23,651 nucleotides of DNA from UBA5070 sp039798065. GTDB lineage: Bacteria; Fibrobacterota; Fibrobacteria; UBA5070. The stretch is from assembly GCA_039798065.1 (NCBI GenBank), contig JBDKGS010000025.1:1-23651 (forward strand), read 5' to 3'. The notes under the pieces are model-generated. The model worked only from the letters and a program-made list of their open reading frames with translations, was not told the origin of the DNA and did no database searches. This document shows, one piece after another, positions 15,431 through 23,421 of the stretch. Both the position numbers and the translations under genes were made by a program. Each line of letters starts with the position of its first letter. Position 1 is the stretch's first letter.

Positions 15431-16333
15431 GTGATGTTGGCGGCCATGATCCTGTGCGTTGTCGCTGCGACAGGTGCGTCGTCGATTCTGCCCGCGAAAT
15501 GGCGCGATGCCTACGTGCCGTTTTCCGTCCCATGGGTCGATTCGTTGGCCGCGGATCCGCGCGTGGTCGCCGCGGCATCGACCAACTACCCGACCTACGT
15601 GTCGGTGACCTTTCATCCTTTGGAGCAGGATCAAGACAAGTTTCCCGAAAATCTCTGGGTGCGCATCCTGGATCGGGATTCGATCACCGGGATGTACCTG
15701 GGAGACCTGGTGGATAAGCCGGTCTGGTTGCGTTCGGCGACCAAGCATGGCAATGTCCTGTTCAAGTTCAGGAGCATCATGGAGCGGCGCCCCGTCGCGG
15801 TGCCGATGGGTCGCTCGTACCTGGCGCATCCCGGGATGATGACAAAATTCGACACAGCCTTCGTCGCGGGGGTGGCGGCCAACCGCGAAGTGGACTACGG
15901 ACGCAATCCGTCGGCATTGGCCGAGTGCAAGCAGAAATTGTCTCTCGCTGCCGCGCTTGCGGACGCATCGGTTCCCCGCTCGGCGGCCTACCAGGCGCGG
16001 TACCTGCTCGGGCGGTGCTACTCGGAAGGCTACCAGTTCGAGAGCGCGTTGTACTGGTACCGATTGGCGCGCAAGCTCGATACGGCAAGTACGGATGTCG
16101 TCATGTCGATGATGAGCGACTACAGCATGGTGTACGCCCAGTCGTTGGTGGATCGCAAGATCGGGATCGGGGTCGCCGCACGCGATTCCATGCGAAAATT
16201 GTCGGTCTGGGTCGCTTCCCACGATACGCCGGATCGGAAGTTGGGGGCCATGGTCGATCTGATCTACGCATGTCCCGATTCGGTCAGAATCCGTCGCAAG
16301 GAGCCGTGCAATACAATGAGGTTCAAGCGATAG
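15431..16333 (+). CDS. exported protein of unknown function with a TPR-like segment
   Basis: 300 residues, not recognised. A GTG at 15431 and an ATG at 15434 are adjacent possible starts; neither has a good ribosome binding site. The N-terminus (MLAAMILCVVAATGAS) is a signal peptide or N-terminal membrane anchor with few charges. The middle contains strand-rich sequence, and residues near 180-225 read as one or two TPR-like helical hairpins (YQARYLLGRCYSEGYQFESA then LYWYRLARKLDTAS). Two Cys near the C-terminus (ACPDS, EPCNT) could form a disulfide in the periplasm. It is probably a lineage-specific envelope protein. It converges with the next gene, 25 bases apart. Confidence 0.6.
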   Translation: MMLAAMILCVVAATGASSILPAKWRDAYVPFSVPWVDSLAADPRVVAAASTNYPTYVSVTFHPLEQDQDKFPENLWVRILDRDSITGMYLGDLVDKPVWLRSATKHGNVLFKFRSIMERRPVAVPMGRSYLAHPGMMTKFDTAFVAGVAANREVDYGRNPSALAECKQKLSLAAALADASVPRSAAYQARYLLGRCYSEGYQFESALYWYRLARKLDTASTDVVMSMMSDYSMVYAQSLVDRKIGIGVAARDSMRKLSVWVASHDTPDRKLGAMVDLIYACPDSVRIRRKEPCNTMRFKR

Positions 16334-16358
16334 GTTCGGGCCGCGGCCGTTGTCTTTT

Positions 16359-17315
16359 TCACTCCACCACGAGGAACCGATTCCCTTTCGGGCTGCGCAG
16401 GAAATGTCCACCCACCGGGAGTGGGCGCTCCAACCTGGTCTTCCTTCCTGTGGAGGGTTCGATGGCGGTGGTTCCGAAGCGTGCGGGGGAGGATCGGCGA
16501 GTCGCGGGGTCCACGTGGCTCGTGCCCGATCCCGAGATGCAGAAATTGTCCGTGAATCCGGAACTGGTAGGCAGGAACCACTGGATATCCGATTCGTCCA
16601 TCTTGTAGGCGTCGAGTACCCGGAACAAGGTGCCCTTCGGGACCGAATCGGGGGGCGTCGTCGTGACGGCGGGAATTGTCGGTTGCCTCGTGCCCGATCG
16701 GTATCCCCATTCGATCGTCGAACCCTTGGCAAGGGTGGCTTGCATCGTCAGGCCTTGATTGGTTTCCAACCCGGGTCGGAGATCGCCCAACAAAACCGGT
16801 TGCAACGTGGTGAGGATCGGGGTTCCCGTTGACGGATTCTGACTTTGACCAGGATTCAATTCGTCGATCCAGCGGACCCAGGGGACATTCGGTTGGATTT
16901 GGCTCCATCGCCAGCGGATCCGGCTCGATGCATCGATGGAATCGGCCCAGAGGGCCCAATCGCTGTTCTTGCCGTGTAGGATGAAACGACGCGACGATTC
17001 GGGAGGGTTGGCCACCCAGGTGCTGCACACCGGGATCATGCCGGAATTGTCCATCCCCTTCAACTTCGATCCGGTTGCCAGGATCCCGACGAATCCGAGG
17101 TACGAGTTCGAGCCGGGGAAAGGACGGAATTTGCCAGCCGTGTCCGTCGACAGCGCGAGACCTTTGGACGTGCCCGCACAGATGCAGGAGCACGGCGGCC
17201 CGTCGACGAGTCTCACGGTGTCCTTGTCCACAACCAAAGGCGCATTTGCCGACAGCACGATGTTGCCCCGGAGAGGAAATGCACAATGGAGGAGCGCGAC
17301 GACCTGTGCGATCAT
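16359..17315 (-). CDS. exported hypothetical protein
   Basis: 318 residues from the ATG at 17315, which has GGAG 9 bases upstream and opens a plausible signal sequence (MIAQVVALLHCAFPLRGN then IVLSANA). The frame extends to 17447, but that part would run into the amylase gene and has no signal features. The mature part contains a CSCIC cluster, several Trp-rich strands (SDWALWADSIDASSRIRWRW) and Gly/Ser/Thr-rich turns, as in secreted beta proteins. I recognise no family. It lies 113 bases downstream of the amylase on the same strand with no clear terminator between, so read-through is possible. Confidence 0.6.
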   Translation of the reverse strand: MIAQVVALLHCAFPLRGNIVLSANAPLVVDKDTVRLVDGPPCSCICAGTSKGLALSTDTAGKFRPFPGSNSYLGFVGILATGSKLKGMDNSGMIPVCSTWVANPPESSRRFILHGKNSDWALWADSIDASSRIRWRWSQIQPNVPWVRWIDELNPGQSQNPSTGTPILTTLQPVLLGDLRPGLETNQGLTMQATLAKGSTIEWGYRSGTRQPTIPAVTTTPPDSVPKGTLFRVLDAYKMDESDIQWFLPTSSGFTDNFCISGSGTSHVDPATRRSSPARFGTTAIEPSTGRKTRLERPLPVGGHFLRSPKGNRFLVVE

Positions 17316-17428
17316 TTGGGTGAACTCCGATGAAGAATGGGAATCTCCATTAAGTGTACCGGAGTTTCGTTTCCTGGATCGGCTGTAATCGATTGGTGGC
17401 GTTGTTGTTCTTGCAATGCAGCTCCGCC

Positions 17429-18745
17429 TCACTCCTCCCAAAGCCACATTTGCGCCTGATGGGGCGGGATTGCCAGGGGGAGCCGATCACCCCGCACATA
17501 CAGATCGTGCTGGTGAAGCTGGCACCGGTAGCGGCCTTGCATGAGATCGGCTGCAGTCACTTCCATGGTGACCCAATCCCTCGTCTTGTTGATCGCCACG
17601 ATCCCGCGATCGCCGCGCGAAAACACCAGGAAGCCGTCGTCTTCCCAAAGGGTTCGCTGCGACATGCCGTGCACCGCATTGTGGAACTTCACCATCTGCA
17701 CGATGTCGTAACGCTTCCAGCAATGCTCCCACCGTTTTCTGTCCTCGGGGTATTTGACGGCGCTTTCGGCGTGGTCCGAATAGACCAACGGCACACCACC
17801 GTCGCGGCCCAGAACGTAGGCGTTGGCGAGGTACTCGTCGTGAGGAGACAACAGCATGCCGCGGAACCCGTCGTTGTTGGGAACGTCGTGGGTGACCGTG
17901 AACGTCACCGACTGGAACGGCGGCAGGGCGTTGCCGGTCGCGACAGGATTCGACAAGACGCGCATCGATCCCTGTGGAGAGAACGCCCGCAACATGGCTT
18001 GTTGGAGCGGGAAGTCGTAGCAGGGCATGCCGGTTTCATTGACGATGGGCCACAGGAACTCGCGGTTCTGGATTTCGTCGAAGGTGAGGGTTTCACCGAA
18101 CAGAAATTTGCCTCTGACAGGTTCCGACCGGAACACGGCAAGGATGTGGTCGGTGGGCAGGTGTTTGACGGCGTCGATGCGGAAGCCCTCGAATCCCAGT
18201 TCGGCCAGCGCCTTCAGGCACTGGATCTGTTCGCGCACCACCGCGATGGACAAGACAAGATCTGGCAAGCCCGAAAGGGAGCGGTTCACGATCTCCTCGG
18301 AGTCCGACCAGTCGACGATGTCGCGGGCGGGATGGAAATCGCGTTCGGTGAAGAGGTTACTGTCCAGATTTCCGTAGAGAAGGTCCTTCTCGAATTCGGC
18401 GCGTTCCGTGGCGTATTTCGCAAGCTCCGCGGCGCCCGGGAAATGGAATTTGTCCGGACGGCTTTCGTTGGCCATGTGATTGAAGACCACGTCGACGTAG
18501 CTGTGCACACCGGCGGCCTTGAGAGCGGCCATCGCTTGGACAAGATCTGTCTTGCGGCCCAGGTTCGAGCGCAGGACGCGGTAGTCCTTGGGCTGGTAGA
18601 CCTGCCACCATTCGGTGCCTTCGGGATCGGAGTAGAACGGCGGTGGAAACAGCACCGCGCCGTATCCGGCATCGGAAATGGCGCGGGCGTTATCCGCGAT
18701 CTCGCGGTAGGGCCAGTTGAAGGCGTGCAGCATGACGTCGCGCAT
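17429..18745 (-). CDS. GH13 alpha-amylase-type glycoside hydrolase, cytoplasmic
   Basis: 438 residues without a signal peptide. GGAGAA lies 6 bases before the ATG. It has the GH13 (beta/alpha)8 motifs in order: region I DVVFNH (85-90), region II GFRIDAVKH with nucleophile Asp191, region III FLFGETL with acid/base Glu218, and region IV VTHD with Asp287. Region IV normally reads N-H-D in alpha-amylases; here Thr replaces the Asn. The start, MLHAFNWPYREIADNARAIS, followed by YQPKDYRVLRSNLGRKTDL, is typical of small amylases. The C-terminal ~80 residues look like the usual beta-sandwich domain C. It would hydrolyse alpha-1,4-glucans inside the cell, such as glycogen or maltodextrins. A second GH13 gene lies 1.9 kb away in the opposite direction. 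Confidence 0.9.
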   Translation of the reverse strand: MRDVMLHAFNWPYREIADNARAISDAGYGAVLFPPPFYSDPEGTEWWQVYQPKDYRVLRSNLGRKTDLVQAMAALKAAGVHSYVDVVFNHMANESRPDKFHFPGAAELAKYATERAEFEKDLLYGNLDSNLFTERDFHPARDIVDWSDSEEIVNRSLSGLPDLVLSIAVVREQIQCLKALAELGFEGFRIDAVKHLPTDHILAVFRSEPVRGKFLFGETLTFDEIQNREFLWPIVNETGMPCYDFPLQQAMLRAFSPQGSMRVLSNPVATGNALPPFQSVTFTVTHDVPNNDGFRGMLLSPHDEYLANAYVLGRDGGVPLVYSDHAESAVKYPEDRKRWEHCWKRYDIVQMVKFHNAVHGMSQRTLWEDDGFLVFSRGDRGIVAINKTRDWVTMEVTAADLMQGRYRCQLHQHDLYVRGDRLPLAIPPHQAQMWLWEE

Positions 18746-18841
18746 TGGGAATTCTCCGATTGGGTCCGGAACCTGTGGAGGTAAAGTGAATCGGAGCGCT
18801 CCGTGTCGACAAGGCTAGCCGGCGGAATTCTCGTTTCCATT

Positions 18842-18870
18842 AAAAAAAGGGAGAGCTTGGTGGCTCTCCC
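18842..18870 (-). terminator. rho-independent terminator of the FISUMP lipoprotein gene
   Basis: On the minus strand GGGAGAGC and GCTCTCCC form a perfect 8-pair stem with the loop CACCAA, followed by seven T. It lies about 30 bases after the stop at 18899 and keeps that transcript from the amylase gene. Confidence 0.92.
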
Positions 18871-18898
18871 TGTCGATGCTCGCGATCCGTGATCGGTA

Positions 18899-20308
18899 TC
18901 AGTAGTTCTGGTCCAGTATGCACCGCAGACTGAAATACTTGTCCTTGGGCAGATAGACGGTCGTTTCCACTTGCGATCCCGTCGCCGAGAGGTATGGCGA
19001 CCAGGCTGTATTGGCGCCGGTTTCCGTCGAGGACCAGAAATACGTGATCGACCCGAGGCCTCCCGAAGTCGATACACTGTCTTCGTAACGGTATCCCGCA
19101 GGCAACGCACGAAATCCGATGAAATCGGAACCGTTTCCACCGTCGTTCCAGGCGCGAGAAGATTTCAGCAACGATGCCGAATTGGCCGAGTCTGCGACCC
19201 AAGCCAACAATTGTGTCCAATCCGATTCGGTGGGAACATGCGAGCCGTAGGGGCAGATTCCCTTGTCGCCTGGGAGCAAAGAATCGAAAGTCGAGACTTC
19301 GCTCCAGTTGTAGAGACGGCCGTACGTGGCGCATTTGAGCGTGTCGTCGTTGTAGCAATGGCCGATCGAGTCGTTGCCGGTGCCGCGGTAGGCGAGGTTC
19401 TCCGCCATCCAAACTTGCGATCCGGTCTGGATCGTCCGATAGATGTGGCCGTCGCGATAGTCGTAGAGGCTTCCGTAGAAGACAGAACCGTTCCAGGGGA
19501 TGGTGGGCTCCTTCACGCCGTAGGTCGCGAGGATGCTCACTTTGCCGACCCGTCCGAGGCTCACCGACAGATTCGCCCGACCACCAGGAGGCAAGCCGTC
19601 GCCGACCCACTTCAGGTTGAACATCATGGGCAGATCCTGTCCAGAGACCACGTACAGGCTCGTGTCCAGCTTGTAGGCCAGTTTCTGTCCAGTGTCGCCG
19701 AGAGCCCAGGCCTTGAGCGAGAAGGTGTGGTAGTATCCCCAGCTCGAAGCCAGGAGGTAGTCCTTGTCGACCAGGATGGTGTCGCCGACGCCCGTCGTTC
19801 CGTCGAGCGAAGTGTCGCTCCAGATGGATCCGTCCACCGCCAGGGAGAAACGGACCAGGCTGTCGATCACCGGGAAGCGCACTTGGAGACTGGAATATTG
19901 GGCATCGAGGGTAAGACCGAGATTCGTGGTCGCGTCGTTGGTGACGTAGAACCACGACGAGCCGGAGTAGATCTGGACGTCTCTCTGGTCGAGTCCGGAG
20001 ACGTAGAGCTGCCAATAGCCCTCTTGAAGGGGGTAGCTCGTCCTCAGGATCGTGGATCCACCGGAGATGTCGAAGGTGTCGTAGATCGCGGCTTGGCCGT
20101 AGGTGCTCGGACTCAGCTGGAGGATCAGCTTGGTCGGCGTCATCTGGGCGGACCTGGCCAACATGCCGACCGTTCCGAGTTTCAGGGTCAGCGCGACCTT
20201 GCCTTCTCCGGATGGAGTCGGTTGGGTCGTCGTCGCCAGGGTGCTGTTGTCGCAGGACGACAGCATCATCGCGACAATGGACGCGGAGATCGCTAGGATT
20301 CTTTTCAT
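18899..20308 (-). CDS. FISUMP-domain lipoprotein
   Basis: 469 residues. The N-terminus MKRILAISASIVAMMLSSC is a lipoprotein signal peptide with Cys19 as the acylated residue (LSSC). A Ser/Thr/Pro-rich linker follows. Residues ~35-280 are beta-rich and not assigned. Residues ~282-469 match the Fibrobacter succinogenes major paralogous domain: DGHIYRTIQTGSQVWMAENL, CYNDDTLKCATYGRLYNWSE, CPYGSHVPTESDW, GFRALPAGYRY, FWSSTE and KYFSLRCI. This domain is found on many surface proteins of Fibrobacter and of some Bacteroidota and is thought to be structural or binding; its exact role is unknown. The protein is probably anchored in the outer membrane. It has its own terminator and is divergent from the second amylase gene. 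The ribosome binding site is weak. Confidence 0.9.
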   Translation of the reverse strand: MKRILAISASIVAMMLSSCDNSTLATTTQPTPSGEGKVALTLKLGTVGMLARSAQMTPTKLILQLSPSTYGQAAIYDTFDISGGSTILRTSYPLQEGYWQLYVSGLDQRDVQIYSGSSWFYVTNDATTNLGLTLDAQYSSLQVRFPVIDSLVRFSLAVDGSIWSDTSLDGTTGVGDTILVDKDYLLASSWGYYHTFSLKAWALGDTGQKLAYKLDTSLYVVSGQDLPMMFNLKWVGDGLPPGGRANLSVSLGRVGKVSILATYGVKEPTIPWNGSVFYGSLYDYRDGHIYRTIQTGSQVWMAENLAYRGTGNDSIGHCYNDDTLKCATYGRLYNWSEVSTFDSLLPGDKGICPYGSHVPTESDWTQLLAWVADSANSASLLKSSRAWNDGGNGSDFIGFRALPAGYRYEDSVSTSGGLGSITYFWSSTETGANTAWSPYLSATGSQVETTVYLPKDKYFSLRCILDQNY

Positions 20309-20604
20309 GGTGGGAACCTAATGGGGTGATTGAATGTTGCCGGGTGACCCGGCGACGGGAATTGTTGGGAAAGGCATGTGGGCGCCGATCCCTGCAATTT
20401 CTGTCAAGTCCAATCTATTTCACCTTCATGCGATCCCCAATAGGGGTGGGAGCAAGCCGGGCGTGGATTTCCCGCAATTCGGCCGATTTTCCGGAAATTG
20501 TCCCTGGCGGAAACCGACTTTGGGGAATTATCCTGAGTGCAGGCTCCTTCCGCCTCGTCGGAGCCGTAAATTCCCACTGTGCAAAGCAATATCGAGGATT
20601 CCGC
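20309..20604. promoter_or_regulatory. divergent promoter region between lipoprotein and amylase genes
   Basis: This 296-base gap must carry the outward promoters for the FISUMP lipoprotein (minus) and the GH13 amylase (plus). It is visibly richer in A and T than the coding DNA around it. No convincing -35/-10 pair or operator could be fixed. Only short palindromes are present, such as CCCC-AATA-GGGG near 20435. Confidence 0.45.
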
Positions 20605-22077
20605 ATGTCGAAGAACGGCACTCTTCTCCAGGCTTTCCATTGGTACACCACCGGCGACGGCTCGCATTGGCGCAGCCTCGCACAACGTTCGGCGCAACTG
20701 GGCGAGATGGGCGTCACGGCCATGTGGTTGCCGCCTGCGTTCAAGGCGGCAGGCGGAACCTTCGACGTGGGATACGGCATCTACGACCTGTACGATCTGG
20801 GCGAATTCGACCAGAAGGGGAGCGTGCGGACAAAATACGGCACCAAGGACGAGTACCTGGAGCTGGTCAAAGCCGCGCATGCCGCGGGCATCCAGACCTA
20901 CGCCGACGTGGTGTTCAACCACAAGGCGGGAGCCGATTCCACGGAGTGGGTGAAGGCCGTGGAAGTGGCCGGGGACAACCGAAATTTCCAGATCGCCGAC
21001 GAACGCTGGATCCGCGCCTGGACGGTTTTTGACTTTCCCGGACGAGGTGGCAAATATTCCGATTTCAAGTGGAACTGGGAACAGTTCGACGGAGTGGATT
21101 GGGACCAGTACCGCGAGAAAAGCGCCATCTACAAGTTCGTGGCGCGCGGCAAGGACTGGGCGAAGATGGTGTCCGACGGCAACGGCAACTACGACTACCT
21201 CATGTATTCCGACCTGGACATGAACGACGAGGACGTGCGCACCGAATTGTCGCGCTGGGCCGAGTGGTTCCTGGGCTTCACGGGTATGGACGGATTCCGT
21301 CTGGATGCGGTCAAGCACATCCAGTACTCGTTCTTCCGCGACTGGCTGGGCTACCTGCGCAAGGTTGCCGGCAAACCGTTGTTCACGGTGGGCGAGTATT
21401 GGGAGCCGTACAACATCCAGGCGCTGCACAACTACATCGCCGCCACAGCAGGATCGGTGGCGCTGTTCGATGCTCCGCTGCACCGCAACTTCTACGAAGC
21501 GTCGCGTGCCGCCGGCAACTACGACATGCGACGGATTCTGGACAACACGCTCATGAAGGACCAGCCCGCGTTGGCGGTCACCCTGGTCGACAACCACGAC
21601 ACCCAGCCGTTGCAGTCGCTCGAATCGTGGGTTGATTTCTGGTTCCGTCCTCTGGCCTACGCCATCATCCTGCTGCGCGCCGAAGGATACCCCTGCGTGT
21701 TCGAACCAGACCTGGATGGCGCGTCGTATTCCGACAAGGGACAGAACGTGTCGCTGACGGCGGTTCCCGGTCTGCCCGAATTGTTGGCGGCGCGCCGCGA
21801 TCTGGCCTACGGTACGCAGCGCGACTGGTTCGACCACTGGAACACCATCGGCTGGATCCGCGAAGGCGACGACGAGCACCCCGGATCGGGCCTTGCCGTG
21901 CTGCTGTCCGACGGCCCGGGTGGAAGCAAGTGGATGGAAGTGGGGCGTCGCCACGCCGGGACGGAATTTGTCGACGTGCTGGGACGCAGCCAGGGATCGG
22001 TATGGATCAACCACGACGGCTGGGGCGAATTCCGCTGCGAAGGCGGTTCGGTCTCGGCGTGGGGCAGGAAGAAGTAG
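20605..22077 (+). CDS. GH13 alpha-amylase, subfamily 5-like, cytoplasmic
   Basis: 490 residues. The start at 20605 is set by GAGGA at 20594-20598 and by the family start MSKNGTLLQAFHWYTTGDGS; the frame is open upstream to 20212 without meaning. The GH13 motifs are complete: DVVFNHKAGAD (region I), GFRLDAVKH with nucleophile Asp234, TVGEYWE with acid/base Glu264, and LVDNHDTQP with Asp332. The insertion after region I (AVEVAGDNRN) and the QNVSLTAVPGL-type C-terminal part agree with GH13_5 enzymes such as E. coli cytoplasmic AmyA, of nearly the same size (495). It would cut internal alpha-1,4-glucans to malto-oligosaccharides. There is no signal peptide. The transcript ends at the terminator at 22096-22125. 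Confidence 0.94.
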   Translation: MSKNGTLLQAFHWYTTGDGSHWRSLAQRSAQLGEMGVTAMWLPPAFKAAGGTFDVGYGIYDLYDLGEFDQKGSVRTKYGTKDEYLELVKAAHAAGIQTYADVVFNHKAGADSTEWVKAVEVAGDNRNFQIADERWIRAWTVFDFPGRGGKYSDFKWNWEQFDGVDWDQYREKSAIYKFVARGKDWAKMVSDGNGNYDYLMYSDLDMNDEDVRTELSRWAEWFLGFTGMDGFRLDAVKHIQYSFFRDWLGYLRKVAGKPLFTVGEYWEPYNIQALHNYIAATAGSVALFDAPLHRNFYEASRAAGNYDMRRILDNTLMKDQPALAVTLVDNHDTQPLQSLESWVDFWFRPLAYAIILLRAEGYPCVFEPDLDGASYSDKGQNVSLTAVPGLPELLAARRDLAYGTQRDWFDHWNTIGWIREGDDEHPGSGLAVLLSDGPGGSKWMEVGRRHAGTEFVDVLGRSQGSVWINHDGWGEFRCEGGSVSAWGRKK

Positions 22078-22095
22078 GCCGTTCCGAGGTGCATG

Positions 22096-22125
22096 GCGAT
22101 CCCGTTGGGTCGGGATCGCTATTTT
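22096..22125 (+). terminator. rho-independent terminator of the GH13 gene
   Basis: GCGATCCCG (22096-22104) and CGGGATCGC (22111-22119) form a perfect 9-pair stem with loop TTGGGT, followed by TATTTT. It lies 18 bases after the amylase stop. It also argues against the ATG at 22093 as the start of the next gene, since the hairpin would then lie inside that coding region. Confidence 0.85.
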
Positions 22126-22134
22126 GCGTCATCC

Positions 22135-22602
22135 ATGATCGAACGCATCCACATCGCCAAGGAGCACGGCGGCCCTGTCGGAAGTGTGCCCGAAGCGCGC
22201 ATCGTCGCGGGCAAGGGCATCGAGGGCGATCGAAACTTCGGCGAATCCCGTTGGGTTGGTCAAAATCTGACGCTGATCGAGGCGGAGGCGGTCGAAGAGA
22301 TCGCCGCGAACTTCGGCGTCGAACTTGATCCCGGCGCGACGCGACGGAATCTGGTGGTGCGCGGTGTGCGCCTCGACGAGCTGGTGGGAACCATGTTCTC
22401 CATCGGCGAAGTCGTCCTTCGCGGCGTGGAGCTGTGTGAACCGTGCACGACCCTGGCCGACCATCTTGGGTGGGACGCGAAGAAGACTTTGGACGTTTTC
22501 CGTCATCGCGGCGGTTTGCGCTGCGATTGCCTGGTGGGTGGAGTCGTGCGCGAAGGAATGGCGTTCGCGATTCCCGTCGAAGCGGATCCGGCCGGGAACT
22601 AG
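22135..22602 (+). CDS. MOSC-domain protein
   Basis: 155 residues from the ATG at 22135, chosen because an upstream in-frame ATG at 22093 lies before a strong terminator hairpin and because MIERIHIAKEHGGP is the usual start of stand-alone MOSC proteins. No ribosome binding site is evident. Family marks are the GKGIEGDRNFG segment, the QNLTLIEAEAVEEI strand-helix, GATRRNLVVRGVRLDELVG, and the conserved Cys in CEPC (ELCEPCTTL). MOSC domains (molybdenum cofactor sulfurase C-terminal) bind sulfur or molybdenum cofactor and occur in mARC-type and YiiM-like reductases. This short single-domain form probably handles Moco-bound sulfur or reduces N-hydroxylated compounds; which one cannot be told. Eleven bases separate it from the HAD gene downstream. 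Confidence 0.88.
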   Translation: MIERIHIAKEHGGPVGSVPEARIVAGKGIEGDRNFGESRWVGQNLTLIEAEAVEEIAANFGVELDPGATRRNLVVRGVRLDELVGTMFSIGEVVLRGVELCEPCTTLADHLGWDAKKTLDVFRHRGGLRCDCLVGGVVREGMAFAIPVEADPAGN

Positions 22603-22613
22603 GATTTCCATCA

Positions 22614-23267
22614 ATGCCGGAAATTGACCAGCCTTCCAACCAACGTCCCTACGAACTCGTCGTCTTCGATTTCGACGGGACCCTGGCCGACACGTTCGGG
22701 TGGTTCATGGATGCGCTGGACGTGTCGGCCGAGAAATTCGGGTTCTCGAAGGCTCCGGCCGATGAGCATGAAACCTTGCGCGGCTGGACCTTTTCGGAAA
22801 TTTCCCGGCATCTGGGAGTGCCGACATGGAAAGTGCCGCGCGTGGCCCATTTCATGCGCAAGAAGATGCAGGTCGACATCGAGACGATCTCTGCGTTCGA
22901 CGGCGTGAAGGAACTGCTGGTTTCGCTCGATGCGGCGGGAGTGAAGTTGGGGTTGGTCAGCTCCAATTCCTGGGAGAACATCGAAGCTGTCCTGGGCGCC
23001 CAGGCGTCGTTTTTTGTTCATCGCTCCTGCGGTGTCTCGATCTTCGGCAAAGCGACCAAGCTCCGCAAAATTCTGTCGGCAAGCGGAACGCGCCCCGAGA
23101 ACGCCCTGTTCGTGGGCGACGAGCTGCGCGACGAAGAGGCCGCGCGGGCGGTGGGGATGAAATTCGGCGCGGTGGCGTGGGGCTACAACCGACCCGACGT
23201 CCTGCGTCTGCGCCATCCCGACGAATGGTTCGAGACCGTACAGGAAATGGCCTCCGGATTGGTGTGA
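22614..23267 (+). CDS. HAD-superfamily hydrolase, phosphoglycolate phosphatase-like
   Basis: 217 residues from the ATG at 22614, with AGGA 9 bases upstream. Motif I is DFDGTLADT (Asp19 nucleophile, Asp21), motif II VSSN (Ser116), motif III Lys146 in FGKATK, and motif IV VGDELRDEEAA (Asp169, Asp173). The insertion between motifs I and II is helical (FMDALDVSAEKFGF to FMRKKMQ), that is the C1 helical cap of the Gph/beta-phosphoglucomutase group. It should remove phosphate from a small metabolite in the cytoplasm using Mg2+. The end, WGYNRPDVLRLRHPDEWFET, resembles Gph relatives. It is probably cotranscribed with the MOSC gene. Exact substrate unknown. Confidence 0.9.
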   Translation: MPEIDQPSNQRPYELVVFDFDGTLADTFGWFMDALDVSAEKFGFSKAPADEHETLRGWTFSEISRHLGVPTWKVPRVAHFMRKKMQVDIETISAFDGVKELLVSLDAAGVKLGLVSSNSWENIEAVLGAQASFFVHRSCGVSIFGKATKLRKILSASGTRPENALFVGDELRDEEAARAVGMKFGAVAWGYNRPDVLRLRHPDEWFETVQEMASGLV

Positions 23268-23277
23268 CGGAATTTGT

Positions 23278-23296
23278 CGATCCGGAAATCGGATCG
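23278..23296 (+). terminator. possible weak terminator after the HAD gene
   Basis: CGATCCG (23278-23284) and CGGATCG (23290-23296) form a 7-pair stem with loop GAAAT, just after the HAD stop. Only a weak CCTTTGTT follows, 13 bases later, so termination is uncertain. Confidence 0.35.
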
Positions 23297-23341
23297 TCTA
23301 CGATCGCCTTTGTTCGCCGACGGGGCGCCGGAGTCGGTCCG

Positions 23342-23350
23342 TGCTATCTT
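23342..23350 (+). promoter_or_regulatory. possible extended -10 element
   Basis: TG at 23342-23343, one base, then TATCTT form an extended -10 box about 70 bases before the ATG at 23422. No -35 element is visible at the expected distance. Confidence 0.3.
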
Positions 23351-23421
23351 CCCTGCCTACTCGAATTCCAACGATGGTTCAACCGGGATGCAGGTCCCGA
23401 TCCGTTCAACGAAGGCAGGCC

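Noticed and set aside
15377..16732. 451-residue open frame on the minus strand
   Set aside because: It is antisense to the exported protein at 15431-16333 and runs into the next gene; no motif was seen.
17354..18784. 476-residue open frame on the plus strand
   Set aside because: It is antisense to the minus-strand GH13 gene and has no recognisable motif.
18971..20296. 441-residue open frame on the plus strand
   Set aside because: It is antisense to the FISUMP lipoprotein, which has a lipobox, the domain motifs and its own terminator.
20404..22014. 536-residue open frame on the minus strand
   Set aside because: It is antisense to the GH13 gene, whose catalytic motifs are complete.
22093..22134. 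Earlier start for the MOSC protein
   Set aside because: These bases contain the terminator hairpin of the preceding amylase, and the family N-terminus begins at 22135.
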